DNA from: Flavobacteriales bacterium
GTDB taxonomy: Bacteria > Bacteroidota > Bacteroidia > Flavobacteriales_F > PHOS-HE28
Direction of reading: 5' to 3'
Assembly (NCBI GenBank): GCA_016718655.1
Contig: JADKCV010000026.1
Span: 1 to 64,000, forward strand
Length of the DNA: 64,000 nt
Below are positions 9,968 to 19,690 of the stretch, piece by piece. Position numbers and translations under genes: made by a program. Each line of letters starts with the position of its first letter. The stretch's first letter is position 1. The notes under the pieces were generated by a model. That model saw nothing but the letters and a program-made list of their open reading frames with translations. It was not told the origin of the DNA and ran no database searches.

Positions 9968-11074
9968 ATGAAAGCCCTTCGCATAGCGCTTGTTGTAGTG
10001 GTCTGCCTGGCCGCCCTGGGCTTCTATGGCATGCGCCACTTCGCGCGGGACAAACACGCGCTGCTGGAACTGAAGGCGATGGTGGGCCAAGGGGACCTGG
10101 GCCAGGCCTTCCAGCGGATGGACAGCATCGGTGGGTTCCAGAACCCGGTGATAAACCTGAGCTATCAGCGCTGGAAGAAGAAGTTGGTGGCGCGCTTCAT
10201 CACGCACGAAGAGGTGCTGGAGAACACCTCTGGCAACACGATCGTGAACGACGTGTCCAACATCTACCGCGCCTACTGGCGGGCGGAACTGATGAAGACG
10301 GATCCCGCAGCCCGGACGGACAGCACCTTGTACCACGCGCTTGCGGACTACATGCTGGACAACGGGCTGACGGCGCTTACGCGGGACAGCCTGGAGCGCA
10401 CCATCAAGAACGACGTGGAGCTGGGCCGGATCCTTGCCGAGCAGGGCTTCAAGACGCGGTTCATGCTGCGCAACGGGATCCAGGAGGTGCTGATCTGGAA
10501 CCAGGAGAACCGTGTGCCGTACACGGTGGCCTTGCCCAAGGATACGGTGCTGACCACGGTGGTCTTCATCACGGACTATGCCCTGAACGGCTACGATGAC
10601 TATGCCACCTTCGGGTCTGCGCAAGTGGGCGGGTGGGCGGTGCAGGAGAGCGCGACGCTCTACTGCAACAGGGACCAGTACGACCTGGGATCGGAGGAGT
10701 TCGAAGTGTCCTACCTGAAGCACGAGACCTTGCACTTCACGGACCTGAACGCGTACCCGAACCTGAGCGCTGCCGACCTGGAGTACCGGTCCAAGGTGAT
10801 CGAGCTGATGTATTGTACGGAGGCGACCATGCAGGACCGGATCGCGCAATTCGTTCGCGAGGCCGACGGGTCGGACCGGTCGCATTCGCACCCGTACGCG
10901 AACCATGTGCTGATGACAGCGCTTTCGGATATGCTCTTCCAGCGCGGCTTCGAACAGGACCTTGCGGTGTGGAGCGGTATTCAGGTGGAAGCGATCAACC
11001 GCGCCGCCGCCGCGTTGTATGCGGCCAGTGAGGCCACCTTGCGCCAGGACCCCGAGCGCGCGGAGGTGATCTGA
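9968..11074 (+). CDS. Membrane-anchored protein with HExxH motif, possible metallopeptidase
   Basis: The 368-residue product has a single N-terminal membrane helix (about residues 5-23, IALVVVVCLAALGFYGM) and a soluble domain facing the periplasm. At about residue 258 it carries HETLH within YLKHETLHFTDLNAYP, a match to the zinc-binding HExxH motif, with acidic residues following (DLEY, EYRSKVIELMY) that could supply a third ligand. There is also a GWAVQESATLYCNRDQYD block. The family is not one I recognise, so peptidase activity is only inferred from the motif. The gene is monocistronic. Confidence 0.7.
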   Translation: MKALRIALVVVVCLAALGFYGMRHFARDKHALLELKAMVGQGDLGQAFQRMDSIGGFQNPVINLSYQRWKKKLVARFITHEEVLENTSGNTIVNDVSNIYRAYWRAELMKTDPAARTDSTLYHALADYMLDNGLTALTRDSLERTIKNDVELGRILAEQGFKTRFMLRNGIQEVLIWNQENRVPYTVALPKDTVLTTVVFITDYALNGYDDYATFGSAQVGGWAVQESATLYCNRDQYDLGSEEFEVSYLKHETLHFTDLNAYPNLSAADLEYRSKVIELMYCTEATMQDRIAQFVREADGSDRSHSHPYANHVLMTALSDMLFQRGFEQDLAVWSGIQVEAINRAAAALYAASEATLRQDPERAEVI

Positions 11075-11306
11075 GCGCAGGGAGTGTAGGTGCTGTTCAA
11101 ACCTACGGGCGGGTGCGCTGGGTCTCCTCGAGACCCTGCCGAGGGGACAATGGGTCTGGCTTCAGGGCCGTCGTTGGAGGCCGCCAATGCCATAAGAACT
11201 CCGCAGGGTCTCGTGCCGCGGTAGGTCCGGCGTGATAGGAAAGTGGCGGGCCTCGGTATCGTTCGATACGTTTGTCGCCGGCCACGTGGTGCCGGACCCT
11301 ACCCAC

Positions 11307-11558
11307 ATGCGAATCTTCATGATCGACATCCTGCTACAAGGGATGGACAACGAGACCCGAATGCGACTGCTTCCCGCGGAACAGGCGATCATCAAGGAAT
11401 GGGAGGAGCAGGGCACCCTGCTGGCGTCCTACATCAAGCAGGACGTGGCGGGGATCTACCTGTTGCTGAAAGCAGAGGATGCCCGGGACGCGGATGCGAA
11501 GCTGGCCACCCTGCCGTACTATCCGTACATGAAGATCGCGATCGTGGCCTTGCGGTGA
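11307..11558 (+). CDS. Small YciI/muconolactone isomerase-like protein
   Basis: The 83-residue product begins MRIFMIDILLQ and follows the ferredoxin-like dimeric alpha/beta fold of muconolactone isomerase/YciI-type proteins: a beta strand, a helix around LLPAEQAIIKEWEEQGTLL, a strand YIKQDVAGIYLLLKAE, a helix with DADAKLATLPYYPYM and a final strand KIAIVAL. The ATG at 11307 was preferred because it begins the first beta strand. Catalytic activity is unknown, as many homologues have none demonstrated. It is convergent with the SBBP gene. Confidence 0.75.
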   Translation: MRIFMIDILLQGMDNETRMRLLPAEQAIIKEWEEQGTLLASYIKQDVAGIYLLLKAEDARDADAKLATLPYYPYMKIAIVALR

Positions 11559-11595
11559 GCGTTCCGTTCCAGCACTCCGGGGGCTCAGGCCCTTC

Positions 11596-14256
11596 TCATA
11601 GCACCACCACCTTCTGGCTGCTCACCATGGAGCCGGAAGAAGCGATCACGTGGTACACGCCTGCTTCCCAGCGGTGCGCCGGTAGCTGCTGGATCCCTTC
11701 TGAAAGCCGGGCGTTGAAGACCACCCGTCCCGCCGCATCGACCACGTCCACCTGCATATCTCCTGGTAGGGAAAGGGTGAGCACATCATGCACGGGATTG
11801 CCCAGGAGGGCCACCGGACCCGTACCACGTTGCACGGCCGCGACAGCGGAGACCGTGGAGGAACCATCAAAGTCGGTCTGGCGAAGGCGGTAGTAGGAAC
11901 GTCCCGGCAGCGGCCCCGTATCCAACCAGGTGTAACGGATGGCCTGCTGACTGTTCCCCGCACCTTCCACGGTACCTATAGGGGTGAAGTCGGTACCGTC
12001 CGCAGCGCGTTCCACGGTGAAGAAGGCATTGTTGCTTTCCGAGGCCGTGGTCCACGTTGCGCGCACGTGCTGTAAACTTTCTGGTTCGGCACCGAATGCG
12101 AGCAGTTCGATGGGCAATACCACCGACATGTAGTTGTACTTGGCGATGAGCGATTCATCCGGGCCGGTCAGGTTCACATCATGCGCACCCGCAGTGGCCA
12201 CACCGTTCGCGGAGGAGGTGTTACCGGCGATGTAGAACAGGTCCGGCGGGTGTGCGGTCACGGCCCAGGCGAAATCGACGGAGATGCCGCCCAGGTAGGT
12301 GGCCCACACCCGTGCGCCGCTGGCATTGAACAGGATGGTGTACGCGTCCAACCCACCGCCGAAGTCCGGCTGTGCAGCACCTGTGGTGGTAAGGCCCGCA
12401 CCGCCCTCGGAGTAGCCGGATACGAGGATGTCGCCATTGGCGTACAGGTCCACATCGTGCGCCGTGTCGTAGTCGGCACTGCCGAAGTAGGTGCTCCACA
12501 CACGCACCCCTGCGGGTGTGAAGGTGCTCACGTACCCATCCTCGTTGCCGTTGTGGGTGGCATCGAAGGTGCCCGCCGTGCCGAAGGTGTTGGTGGTGGA
12601 GGTGGTGCTACCCACCACGATGATGTTGTCGGCCGCGTCGCATGCGACACCCCAGGCCACATCGACCTCCGCCCCACCGTAGTACGTGCCCCAGAGCCTG
12701 CCGCCGGTAGCGTTGAACTTGATGATGTAGCCATCGCGGTTGGTACCGGAAAGCGTCGCTTGGTGAGCGCCGGCCGAAGCAATGCCCGAGTTGGAGGGTG
12801 TAGCACCGACCACGATGATGTTGCCTGCACCGTCCAGCGCAAGCCCGTTGACATCCTCGTTCATACTGCCCCCGAAGTAGGTGGCCCACAGCCGTGCACC
12901 AGTGCCGGAGAATTTGGCGAGGAAGCCATCGTAGAACCCACCAGGAGTGGTCTGGTACGTGCCTGCCGTGGCGATGCCGTTCGTGGAGGTGGTGGTGCCG
13001 ACCACGAAGATGTTGTCCGCAGCATCCACCTTGATGTCGTAGATGTCATCCCAGCCGTTATCACCGAACAGCGTTCCCCAGATGCGCACACCGGCGGGGG
13101 TCATCTTGTAGAGGAACGCATCCTGGCCACCGCCACCGAAGGCGGTCTGGAAGGCTCCAGCGCTGGCCACCATGCCGCCGCCGGAGATGCCACCGGCGAA
13201 GTACACGTTGCCGGCCGCATCCGTCTCCACGGCATAGCCGGTGTCACTGCCCGACCTTCCCAGGTAGGTGGCCCATTGGCGCACACCGGCAGCGTTCATC
13301 TTCACCAAGTACGCGTCATACTGCGCGTTGTACATGTTCTGGTGCGCACCGGCGGTGGCGATGCCGTTGGAGGAATAGGTGATGCCGCTGGTGATCACGT
13401 TGCCCGACGGGTCCGTGCGGATGTCGTAGGCGTCCTCGAACTGGTTACCGCCGTAGTAGGTGCTCCACTGCAGGCAGGGCGTGGGGTCGATCACCACGGT
13501 CTCGGTCACCATCCCCTGGAGCCCGGTGAAGCCCACCGCGAAGCGATCGGGTCGCGGATCGCGCACGGCGTAGTGGATGTCCAATGGAAGCTTATCGCGT
13601 TGGCGGAAGCTGAACGGCACGTGCTCCGCAAGCTGCCCGTGTGCCAGTTGCAAGGCCACCTGGCCATTCTTCAGTTCAGCGCCGTACGCACCGGTGTAGC
13701 GCAACTGGATGTCGTTGATGTCCGCCCCCGGGTGCAGGATGAAGTTGTACTCGAAGTGTGCACCCGCCACGAACTCAACGTCGATGTGCGGATAGACATC
13801 ATGGACCAGCACCACCTCGAACGAACGGACCCCGATGATCGGTTCCTCTCGGGTATAGAAGTGCGCCAGCGAACCCTCGGCGCGCTGCGGCTCCATCCAT
13901 GCGGCGGGGTCGCTACCGACCAGTTCCACATCCACGCGGTGGTAGTGCAGGGTGATGGCCAAGGGCACGTTCGCCCGCTTGGTGGCCGGGTAGGGTGTTT
14001 CGCCAGCAGGGCCATCTTCCCGCTCCACGGTGTAGGTGTCATAGCTGAACCCGCCGTGGCGCAGGGTGATGGTGTTGTTCGGGGTCTCCAGCAGATAGCG
14101 AACGGCGGGGTTGGGTGCGCCGAACTGGTCGCGCACCTGACCCCTGTTCTCCATGAACGACTGCCCCAGCAAGGGGACCACGGACAACAGCCCAAGCAGA
14201 AGGGAACACACCCTCGCCGGACTAAGCCGAATACGAAACGAGGAAAGGTGGAACAT
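11596..14256 (-). CDS. Secreted SBBP-repeat beta-propeller protein with T9SS sorting domain
   Basis: The 886-residue protein has a signal peptide (SLLLGLLSVVPLLGQS), then a family-typical start FMENRGQVRDQ and a 200-residue N-terminal beta domain (NTITLRHGGFSYD ... VVIDPTPCLQWSTYYGGN). It then has about eight tandem SBBP blades of about 55 residues: each has a W.TYFGG-type strand, D.GNIIVVGATxSxxGIATAGAHQ and a D.YLVKF strand. After about residue 700 comes the SESNNAFFTVERA domain and a C-terminal T9SS-type tail ending in SSQKVVVL. Proteins of this type are exported to the surface and are thought to be adhesive or structural. The opposite strand has a long open frame caused by codon bias. Confidence 0.9.
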   Translation of the reverse strand: MFHLSSFRIRLSPARVCSLLLGLLSVVPLLGQSFMENRGQVRDQFGAPNPAVRYLLETPNNTITLRHGGFSYDTYTVEREDGPAGETPYPATKRANVPLAITLHYHRVDVELVGSDPAAWMEPQRAEGSLAHFYTREEPIIGVRSFEVVLVHDVYPHIDVEFVAGAHFEYNFILHPGADINDIQLRYTGAYGAELKNGQVALQLAHGQLAEHVPFSFRQRDKLPLDIHYAVRDPRPDRFAVGFTGLQGMVTETVVIDPTPCLQWSTYYGGNQFEDAYDIRTDPSGNVITSGITYSSNGIATAGAHQNMYNAQYDAYLVKMNAAGVRQWATYLGRSGSDTGYAVETDAAGNVYFAGGISGGGMVASAGAFQTAFGGGGQDAFLYKMTPAGVRIWGTLFGDNGWDDIYDIKVDAADNIFVVGTTTSTNGIATAGTYQTTPGGFYDGFLAKFSGTGARLWATYFGGSMNEDVNGLALDGAGNIIVVGATPSNSGIASAGAHQATLSGTNRDGYIIKFNATGGRLWGTYYGGAEVDVAWGVACDAADNIIVVGSTTSTTNTFGTAGTFDATHNGNEDGYVSTFTPAGVRVWSTYFGSADYDTAHDVDLYANGDILVSGYSEGGAGLTTTGAAQPDFGGGLDAYTILFNASGARVWATYLGGISVDFAWAVTAHPPDLFYIAGNTSSANGVATAGAHDVNLTGPDESLIAKYNYMSVVLPIELLAFGAEPESLQHVRATWTTASESNNAFFTVERAADGTDFTPIGTVEGAGNSQQAIRYTWLDTGPLPGRSYYRLRQTDFDGSSTVSAVAAVQRGTGPVALLGNPVHDVLTLSLPGDMQVDVVDAAGRVVFNARLSEGIQQLPAHRWEAGVYHVIASSGSMVSSQKVVVL

Positions 14257-14794
14257 GGCTTGGATGACCTTGGCACAGGAGGAACACCCACCACGGATGA
14301 GCGGTTCGTCGGCGCGCTGTGCAAGGTATCGGGTGGGTTCACGATAAAAGTTACGAGAATGTCACATTTGATGACCACGCCTGAACGCTTGCCGTACGGC
14401 GGGGACCAGGGTGAAGGGTTGTGAGGTGATCACCGATCACCGCGATGACGCGTGAACCACTGGCTGAGAGCAGACCACGGATCGCACGACCTTTCCCGCC
14501 TTAGCGGGATCCACGGGAGCGGGGGTCCTGTTCCTGTTCCCCGTCCTTGGTGTTGGTGATCGCTCAGGGCTGTGCTACATTCGGGTCCGGATGATCATGC
14601 ACTCCGCCACGCAGGCACTGTCCCTGGTTGCGAGGGCTGGGATGTAAGGATGTAGGGTCAGCTGATGAGGTGGGCTTTTGTGCCCGTAATAGTGGAATAG
14701 TGCTACTTGCTAAGGACGAAATGGACGCAACTGTTACTACAACTTCCTAGTTGGCACTCATTCAAATCCACAAACACCAGCGCTACAAAAGTTA
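14257..14794. other. Gap, mostly empty, with composition drop at its right end
   Basis: No convincing gene is seen. A GCTACATTCGGG stretch at about 14573-14584 is promoter-like but precedes only an 18-codon frame. AT content rises from about 14680 into the next gene. Confidence 0.35.
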
Positions 14795-15217
14795 ATGCAG
14801 TCCGCTAGAGATAGTTGGAGAGAGGGATGGCTAGGTTGCATTAATGCGCTGACATCAATCGAGCTTCAGAGGAAAGCGTGGCTCGATAGAACAAATACTA
14901 ATCCAAGCTGGTCATTTGTAGAATTCATGTGTAGCTATTTTGATGATTTGTCAATTGATAACAATTACAAGATACAGGTAGAAAGAAGATGGGTGACAAG
15001 CAATGAACTCGAAGTGATTAAGAACTGGCATGAAGCACTTAGTAGATATCAATCCCCCAATAATGATGATTATGATGATGAGTCAATACTAAACGACCCA
15101 AAATGGCTGAGCATTGTGCAGCTTGGTGTAGTGGCCAAGAGAACGTTGACTGATATGCTGGGTGAAAGGGAAACAAATGTCCTCAACGAAGAGATTGACT
15201 ATTTGAAATACCAGTAG
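14795..15217 (+). CDS. AT-rich orphan protein, unknown function
   Basis: The 140-residue product is acidic and rich in Trp, Asn and Asp, with no signal peptide or membrane helix. Blocks such as WLDRTNTNPSWSFVEFM and an acidic NNDDYDDESILNDP linker can be seen, and the C-terminus is helical (VVAKRTLTDMLGERETNVLNEE). Its AT-rich codons contrast with flanking genes, which suggests transfer. I do not recognise a family. Small, acidic AT-rich orphans are often immunity or defence-associated proteins, but nothing here proves that. Confidence 0.6.
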   Translation: MQSARDSWREGWLGCINALTSIELQRKAWLDRTNTNPSWSFVEFMCSYFDDLSIDNNYKIQVERRWVTSNELEVIKNWHEALSRYQSPNNDDYDDESILNDPKWLSIVQLGVVAKRTLTDMLGERETNVLNEEIDYLKYQ

Positions 15218-15483
15218 GAAAACGAGTGCCAACATGCGCTTGCCACAAGCCGCCCCCGTCCCGGTGCCAACTCCCGTTGAAGCGATGAACACTTCGTCCA
15301 GGAACAAGATCACGAAAGGCGGCCTGCGGCAAGCGCAGGACCGTTGCGATACCCTCCAACTCCCCTATGCGCGGCGACAAACCGGGGATCTTGTCTCTTG
15401 GGGCTCGGAATGAACAGGTTATTCCATGGCGTCATGTTCTCCATACGGCCTTACTTCGCGCAGCCCTGAAATGCCCTGAGCCG

Positions 15484-16213
15484 ATGGTGCGCTACACCAA
15501 ACATGCGGAACTGGAGGTCTTTGACGGTGAGCTTTCCGAGCATCGCTACCCGTGGCACTACCACGCGTGCTACACGATCATCGTCGTGGAACGGGGTTCG
15601 ATCGTTTACCAGTTCCAGGACACGAGCATCCGCGTGGGTGGCTCGGAAGTGCTGGTGGTGGAACCCTACCACGTGCACCGGAACATGATCGCGCAGCCCA
15701 CCACGTACAGCGCGGTCTTCGTACCGCGCGACCAGGTGGAACGCACAGGGACCACCACACTGGCCACACAGCTATCGGCTCGGCCAGCTGTCCATCAGAA
15801 GGCCGTTGCACTGGTGCAGTGCATCAAGGAAGCGGCCAGCTTGAGCGTTGTGAACGAGCGCCTGGCCGCGCTCTGTGGGAGCATCACCGACCCCTTACCC
15901 GGGAACGAGGATGTAGTTCCATCACGCACCAGTCCCGTTCCGGCGATCGACCTGGACCGAAGGATCACCGGAGCTGGCTGAAGAGGCGCGGTTGAGCAAG
16001 TACCATTTCCAACGGTCGTTCAAGAAGAAGCATGGCCTCACCATCGGGCAGCTGAAACGGCAGGCCAACAGCGAGAAGGCCAAGGCGCTCCTGGAGCGTG
16101 GCGGAGCGCCGCTGGATGTGGCCCACGAGGTCGGCTAATTCGACCAAAGCCACTTCATCAAATACTTCAAACGGATGTGGGCCATCACGCCGGACCGTTT
16201 TTCCAAAGGGTAG
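15484..16213 (+). pseudogene. AraC-family transcriptional regulator, broken by a frameshift and a stop codon
   Basis: The N-terminal half (ATG at 15484) is an AraC-type cupin sensor domain: WHYHACYTIIVVERGSI, then VLVVEPYHVHRNM. The frame is lost at about 15960-15970. The DNA-binding half follows in another frame: PELAEEARLSKYHFQRSFKK is helix-turn-helix 1, and DVAHEVG*FDQSHFIKYFKR is helix-turn-helix 2, where an in-frame TAA sits at the site that is normally an aromatic or similar codon (GY.D.SHF). The natural end would be the TAG at 16211. So two lesions, not one, separate this from an intact regulator. It lies just upstream of the OsmC gene and may once have controlled it. Confidence 0.8.
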
Positions 16214-16277
16214 CGCGAAGCGCACTTTTTTACAATACTCGGCCGCTGCGCCAGCGCACTTTTGTGAAAAAGAGCGC

Positions 16278-16748
16278 ATGGACCACGAACACCACTACGA
16301 GCTTACCGCGGTATGGACCGGCAACAGCGGTGAAGGGACCAGGAACGTCCGGTCCTACGCACGCAGCCATACCGTCACCCTGCATGGAAAACCGGAGTTG
16401 TTCTTGACCACGGACAACCGGGCTGTCGGTGACCCATCGAAGTTGAATCCCGAGGACCTGCTGGTGAGCGCCATCTCATCGTGCCACCTGCTCTCGTACT
16501 TGTATGTGTGCGCGCTGGAAGGGGTTGTCATCACGGCCTACACCGACCATGCCACCGGCACCATGATCGAAAAGGAAGGTGGCGGCGGCAGCTTCAAGGA
16601 AGTCGTGTTGAATCCGATCTGCCAGGTAGCCGAAGAAGGCATGGTGGCCAAAGCGATCGCGTTGCACCACACCGCTCATGAACTGTGCTACATCGCCAAT
16701 TCCGTGAATTTCGAAGTGAGGTGCGTTCCAACGTGCCACGTGGGATGA
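16278..16748 (+). CDS. OsmC family protein (peroxiredoxin-like)
   Basis: The 156-residue product fits OsmC/Ohr-like proteins: an N-terminal strand with RSYARSHTVTLHGKPEL, the NPEDLLVSAISSCHLL block (first redox cysteine at about residue 73), and a C-terminal FEVRCVPTCHVG with the second cysteine near residue 149. These proteins reduce organic hydroperoxides using paired cysteines; the GDPSKLNPEDLL spacing fits. It is cytoplasmic. The ATG at 16278 begins DHEHHYELTAVW, in keeping with family starts. It lies 64 bases after the broken AraC gene. Confidence 0.88.
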   Translation: MDHEHHYELTAVWTGNSGEGTRNVRSYARSHTVTLHGKPELFLTTDNRAVGDPSKLNPEDLLVSAISSCHLLSYLYVCALEGVVITAYTDHATGTMIEKEGGGGSFKEVVLNPICQVAEEGMVAKAIALHHTAHELCYIANSVNFEVRCVPTCHVG

Positions 16749-16801
16749 CTTTTGGACGACAGTGTCATGCATTTCAGAACGATCCGTAAACGCGAAAAGC
16801 A

Positions 16802-17530
16802 ATGCGAATAGGCGTCGCACAGACCAAGCCCGTGAAGGGGGATATCCCGGCCAACATCGAAGCACACCTGCGATGCATCGTGCTTGCGTCGACGGTGCAG
16901 GCCGAAGCACTCTTCTTTCCGGAGCTTTCACTCACGGGCTACGAACTGGCACTTGCCAACGCGTTGGCGACCGACCAGGACGACGTTCGGTTGGATGTTC
17001 TCCAGCGGACCAGTGACGAACTTGGGATCATCATCGGTGCCGGCCTACCGACCCGGGCAGGCACGGACGTGCGGATCAGCATGGTGATCCTCGCACCGCA
17101 CCGACCTCGGCGGACGTACTCCAAACAACACCTGCACGTGGATGAGTACCCCTACATCCAACCGGGTGTGGGCCAAGTGATGATCGATACCGCTACTACG
17201 CGGATCGCCCCCGCGATCTGTTTCGAAAGCCTGCTGCCCGCACATGCGGCCAAGGCCTTCGATCAGGGTGCCGACGTCTACTTGGCCAGCGTGTCGAAGT
17301 CGGAACGGGGTGTAGCGAAAGCCCATGACCATTATGCGACCATCGCGAAGCAATACGGCAGACCTGTACTGATGTGCAATTCGGCAGGTCCGAGTGACAC
17401 TTTCGTGAGCGGAGGCAGGAGTGCTGCTTGGACCCGTGAAGGGATCCTGGCCGGACAACTCGCACCCGACGAGGAAGGGATCCTGGTCTTCGATACGGCG
17501 ACCGAGGAAGTGAGCCGAAGGATCCTCTAA
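16802..17530 (+). CDS. Carbon-nitrogen hydrolase (nitrilase superfamily)
   Basis: The 242-residue product holds the nitrilase catalytic triad: Glu in FFPELSLTGYE (about residue 41), Lys in YSKQHLH (about 108) and Cys in AICFESLL (about 140). Its start MRIGVAQTKPVKGD is family-typical. The family hydrolyses C-N bonds in amides, N-carbamyl compounds or nitriles; the substrate cannot be assigned here. It is short for the family (usually 260-320), and the C-terminal tail is trimmed. No signal peptide is seen, so it is cytoplasmic. It is separated from the OsmC gene by 53 bases, so co-transcription is possible. Confidence 0.88.
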   Translation: MRIGVAQTKPVKGDIPANIEAHLRCIVLASTVQAEALFFPELSLTGYELALANALATDQDDVRLDVLQRTSDELGIIIGAGLPTRAGTDVRISMVILAPHRPRRTYSKQHLHVDEYPYIQPGVGQVMIDTATTRIAPAICFESLLPAHAAKAFDQGADVYLASVSKSERGVAKAHDHYATIAKQYGRPVLMCNSAGPSDTFVSGGRSAAWTREGILAGQLAPDEEGILVFDTATEEVSRRIL

Positions 17531-17763
17531 GGCTGCCGTTCTCCTCGCTTCAGAAGCCCGCACATCAGTATCAGCGATACGCCGATGCGATGGAAGCGAT
17601 CGTGAGATCCGCGAACGACGATGCCCTTGAACCGACCCGGGTCGCAGTCGTCCTCACTCGCACTCCTGAGGCCGCAGTAGCCGAGCGTGCATGCACCGTC
17701 AGCGGGAAGGGTCGGTCCATTCATGGGCATTGACTATGTTTGGTAGTACAAGCTCCGAACCCC

Positions 17764-18615
17764 ATGAACGCACGTTACGCCTTGCACGCACTAGCCTTGG
17801 TCCTGCCCTTCGGTCTTTTCGCACAGCAGGTGCAACGCTGTTGTGGCACCAGCAACAGCACCTTCCTCTTGGGCAATACCAACTTCGCCCCGCACACCCA
17901 AAGCCTGTACCTGCCCGGCGACCTGGTGAACGAGGAGAGTGGCTTGATCACCACCCTCTACTTCCGCTACGGCGATACCGGCGAGGACCTGGGGAACACC
18001 TTGAGCGGTTTGCTGATCCGGATGGGCATGACCAGCGCGGGCAGCTTCGCTGGGGATGCGTTCTACACGGACCTGGACACGGTGCTCTTGGCCGCGTCCT
18101 ACACGATCGCCCCCGGGGTGGAGGGTGACTGGTTCAGCATTCCACTACAAACGCCCTTCGCGTACGATGCGAACATGACCCTGATCCTGGACATCTGGTT
18201 CACCGGTTCCACGACCACGAACTTCGGCACGTTGGGCACGAACAACACGGGCCGCAAGATCTACAGCCTATTGGTGGATGCCGTGACCGGAACCGCGACA
18301 TCCTCCACGTGGCAGGACATCGGCTTCGATGTGAGCGTCGGCACCGGGATCGAGGATGCTGCGGCATCGGGCGTCCGGGTGCTGCCCGTGCCCGGCCATC
18401 AGCAGGTGCAACTGCTGCGCACCGGCACCTGGTCGGAGGAGGTGAACGTGATGCTGTGCGATGTGTCGGGAAAGCCCTTGAACACCGCGCGCTGGAGCGC
18501 TGGCAGCACCACCCACTTCGTGAACCTGAACGCGTATGCCGCCGGTGCCTACCTCATCACGTTGCAAGGTGCCGATGGCAAGGTGCGCTACAGTCGCTTC
18601 CTGAAGCCTGAATAG
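17764..18615 (+). CDS. Secreted protein with probable T9SS sorting domain
   Basis: The 283-residue product has a signal peptide (MNARYALHALALVLPFGLFA), a Cys pair (QRCCGTSN) directly after cleavage, then a 170-residue beta domain (SGLITTLYFRYGDTGEDL ... TNFGTLGTNNTGRKIYS). The last 85 residues (IEDAAASGVRVLPVPGHQQ to KVRYSRFLKPE) look like a T9SS sorting domain. It is likely cell-surface or released. No enzymatic motif is seen and no functional prediction can be made. Confidence 0.8.
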   Translation: MNARYALHALALVLPFGLFAQQVQRCCGTSNSTFLLGNTNFAPHTQSLYLPGDLVNEESGLITTLYFRYGDTGEDLGNTLSGLLIRMGMTSAGSFAGDAFYTDLDTVLLAASYTIAPGVEGDWFSIPLQTPFAYDANMTLILDIWFTGSTTTNFGTLGTNNTGRKIYSLLVDAVTGTATSSTWQDIGFDVSVGTGIEDAAASGVRVLPVPGHQQVQLLRTGTWSEEVNVMLCDVSGKPLNTARWSAGSTTHFVNLNAYAAGAYLITLQGADGKVRYSRFLKPE

Positions 18616-18772
18616 ACGGTACGGCCGCACGGTCTTGTTCCATCAACACCTTCCAAGGAGTTCCGCTTCGCGACATCTGCGGTACAGGTGAATATCAGCG
18701 CACCAGCATGGCCCGGACATGCAAAGGACCGCTCGCGATGAACGCGAAGCGGCCCTGTTGCATTCCTTGGGT

Positions 18773-19213
18773 TCAGCGCTTGTCCTTGCTCTGGCCACCG
18801 GCAGTGGGCTGCTCGGCGTGGTCCTTATCGCCCTTGCGGGTATCGTCCCCGGCCACGGTGCGTGCTGCATCGCCGCCCACCTTCTGGTCGGCGCGGTCGG
18901 TACCGTCACTGTTGCCCTTGGTGTTCTTACCCGTCTGGTGGCGTTCGTCCGTGTTGGACTTGGGGCCATCCGTCCGTTGGCGATCAGCGTTGCCGTCCTT
19001 GGGCGTGTTGGTCACTTGGTTGCGGTCGTCCTGGCCGTGCAAATGCTCTTCTGCGGTATGAGCCTTGCCGATAGGCTGTCGGCCTTCGCGGTCCATCTCC
19101 CCTTCCTTGCCAGCGTTGCGGTTGGCCTCGGTGGTGGGGTTCGTAGTGGTGGTCTTGTCAGCGCCGGCCGTGTTGGTGGGCGTGCTGTTGGTCTTGTCGT
19201 TCCGTTCTGCCAT
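18773..19213 (-). CDS. Highly hydrophilic, disordered protein
   Basis: The 146-residue product has almost no hydrophobic residues and is rich in Asp, Lys, Thr, Asn, Gly and Gln, with blocks such as TNTAGADKTTTTNPTTEANR and QTGKNTKGNSDGTDRADQ. It should be intrinsically disordered. Hydrophilins and other stress-protective proteins share this composition, but so do some low-complexity spurious frames. The ATG at 19213 begins a clean start (MAERNDKTNS) and the reading frame is open throughout, with no alternative on the other strand of better quality. Confidence 0.55.
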   Translation of the reverse strand: MAERNDKTNSTPTNTAGADKTTTTNPTTEANRNAGKEGEMDREGRQPIGKAHTAEEHLHGQDDRNQVTNTPKDGNADRQRTDGPKSNTDERHQTGKNTKGNSDGTDRADQKVGGDAARTVAGDDTRKGDKDHAEQPTAGGQSKDKR

Positions 19214-19690
19214 CGTTATGGGGGTATTGGATCGTTGGTTGAACAGCGGGTCCGTGTGTCGGTGCCCTGGAACCGTTCGGCAGTATTCCAACAAGCACCG
19301 CACCCTGCCGCCACGGAAAGGCTCAACGCCCCGTGGCCCGTGGCCTAGCGGCGATATGCCGCCCTTTCCGTCCGCTCGCGTACCGGGTAGGTAGTGGGAC
19401 AGTTGGCCCGGGATCGTGGAAGAAGGTCGACGATCGGGGGGCGGGCAGGTGAGTGGAGGGTGGTTACTAATGGAACGGTGTCGGTCCGTTGTTCCAGGGA
19501 CCGAGCCACCGCAGCCTGGTGGGTTCGTCAGGAGTCGCAATATAGGCCCGCTCCATCGTGGTCCAACGGCGACACATGCCACCCAGACAGCAACTGCTAC
19601 ATTGGCCCAGCATCTCGTACAGTGCGGCATGGTCACACACCATAGGGCACTGACAGCGGCACCTGTTCGCCAACCCGATCGTATTGCAAC
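19214..19690. other. Divergent intergenic region
   Basis: It lies between a minus-strand and a plus-strand gene and should hold both promoters. Open frames on both strands look like shadow frames. No clear box was identified. Confidence 0.35.

Noticed and set aside
12181..14424. 747-codon plus-strand open frame opposite the SBBP protein
   Set aside because: Sequence is His/Arg/Val/Gly-rich without domains, while the minus frame shows clear repeats, a signal peptide and a sorting domain. It is a GC-bias shadow.
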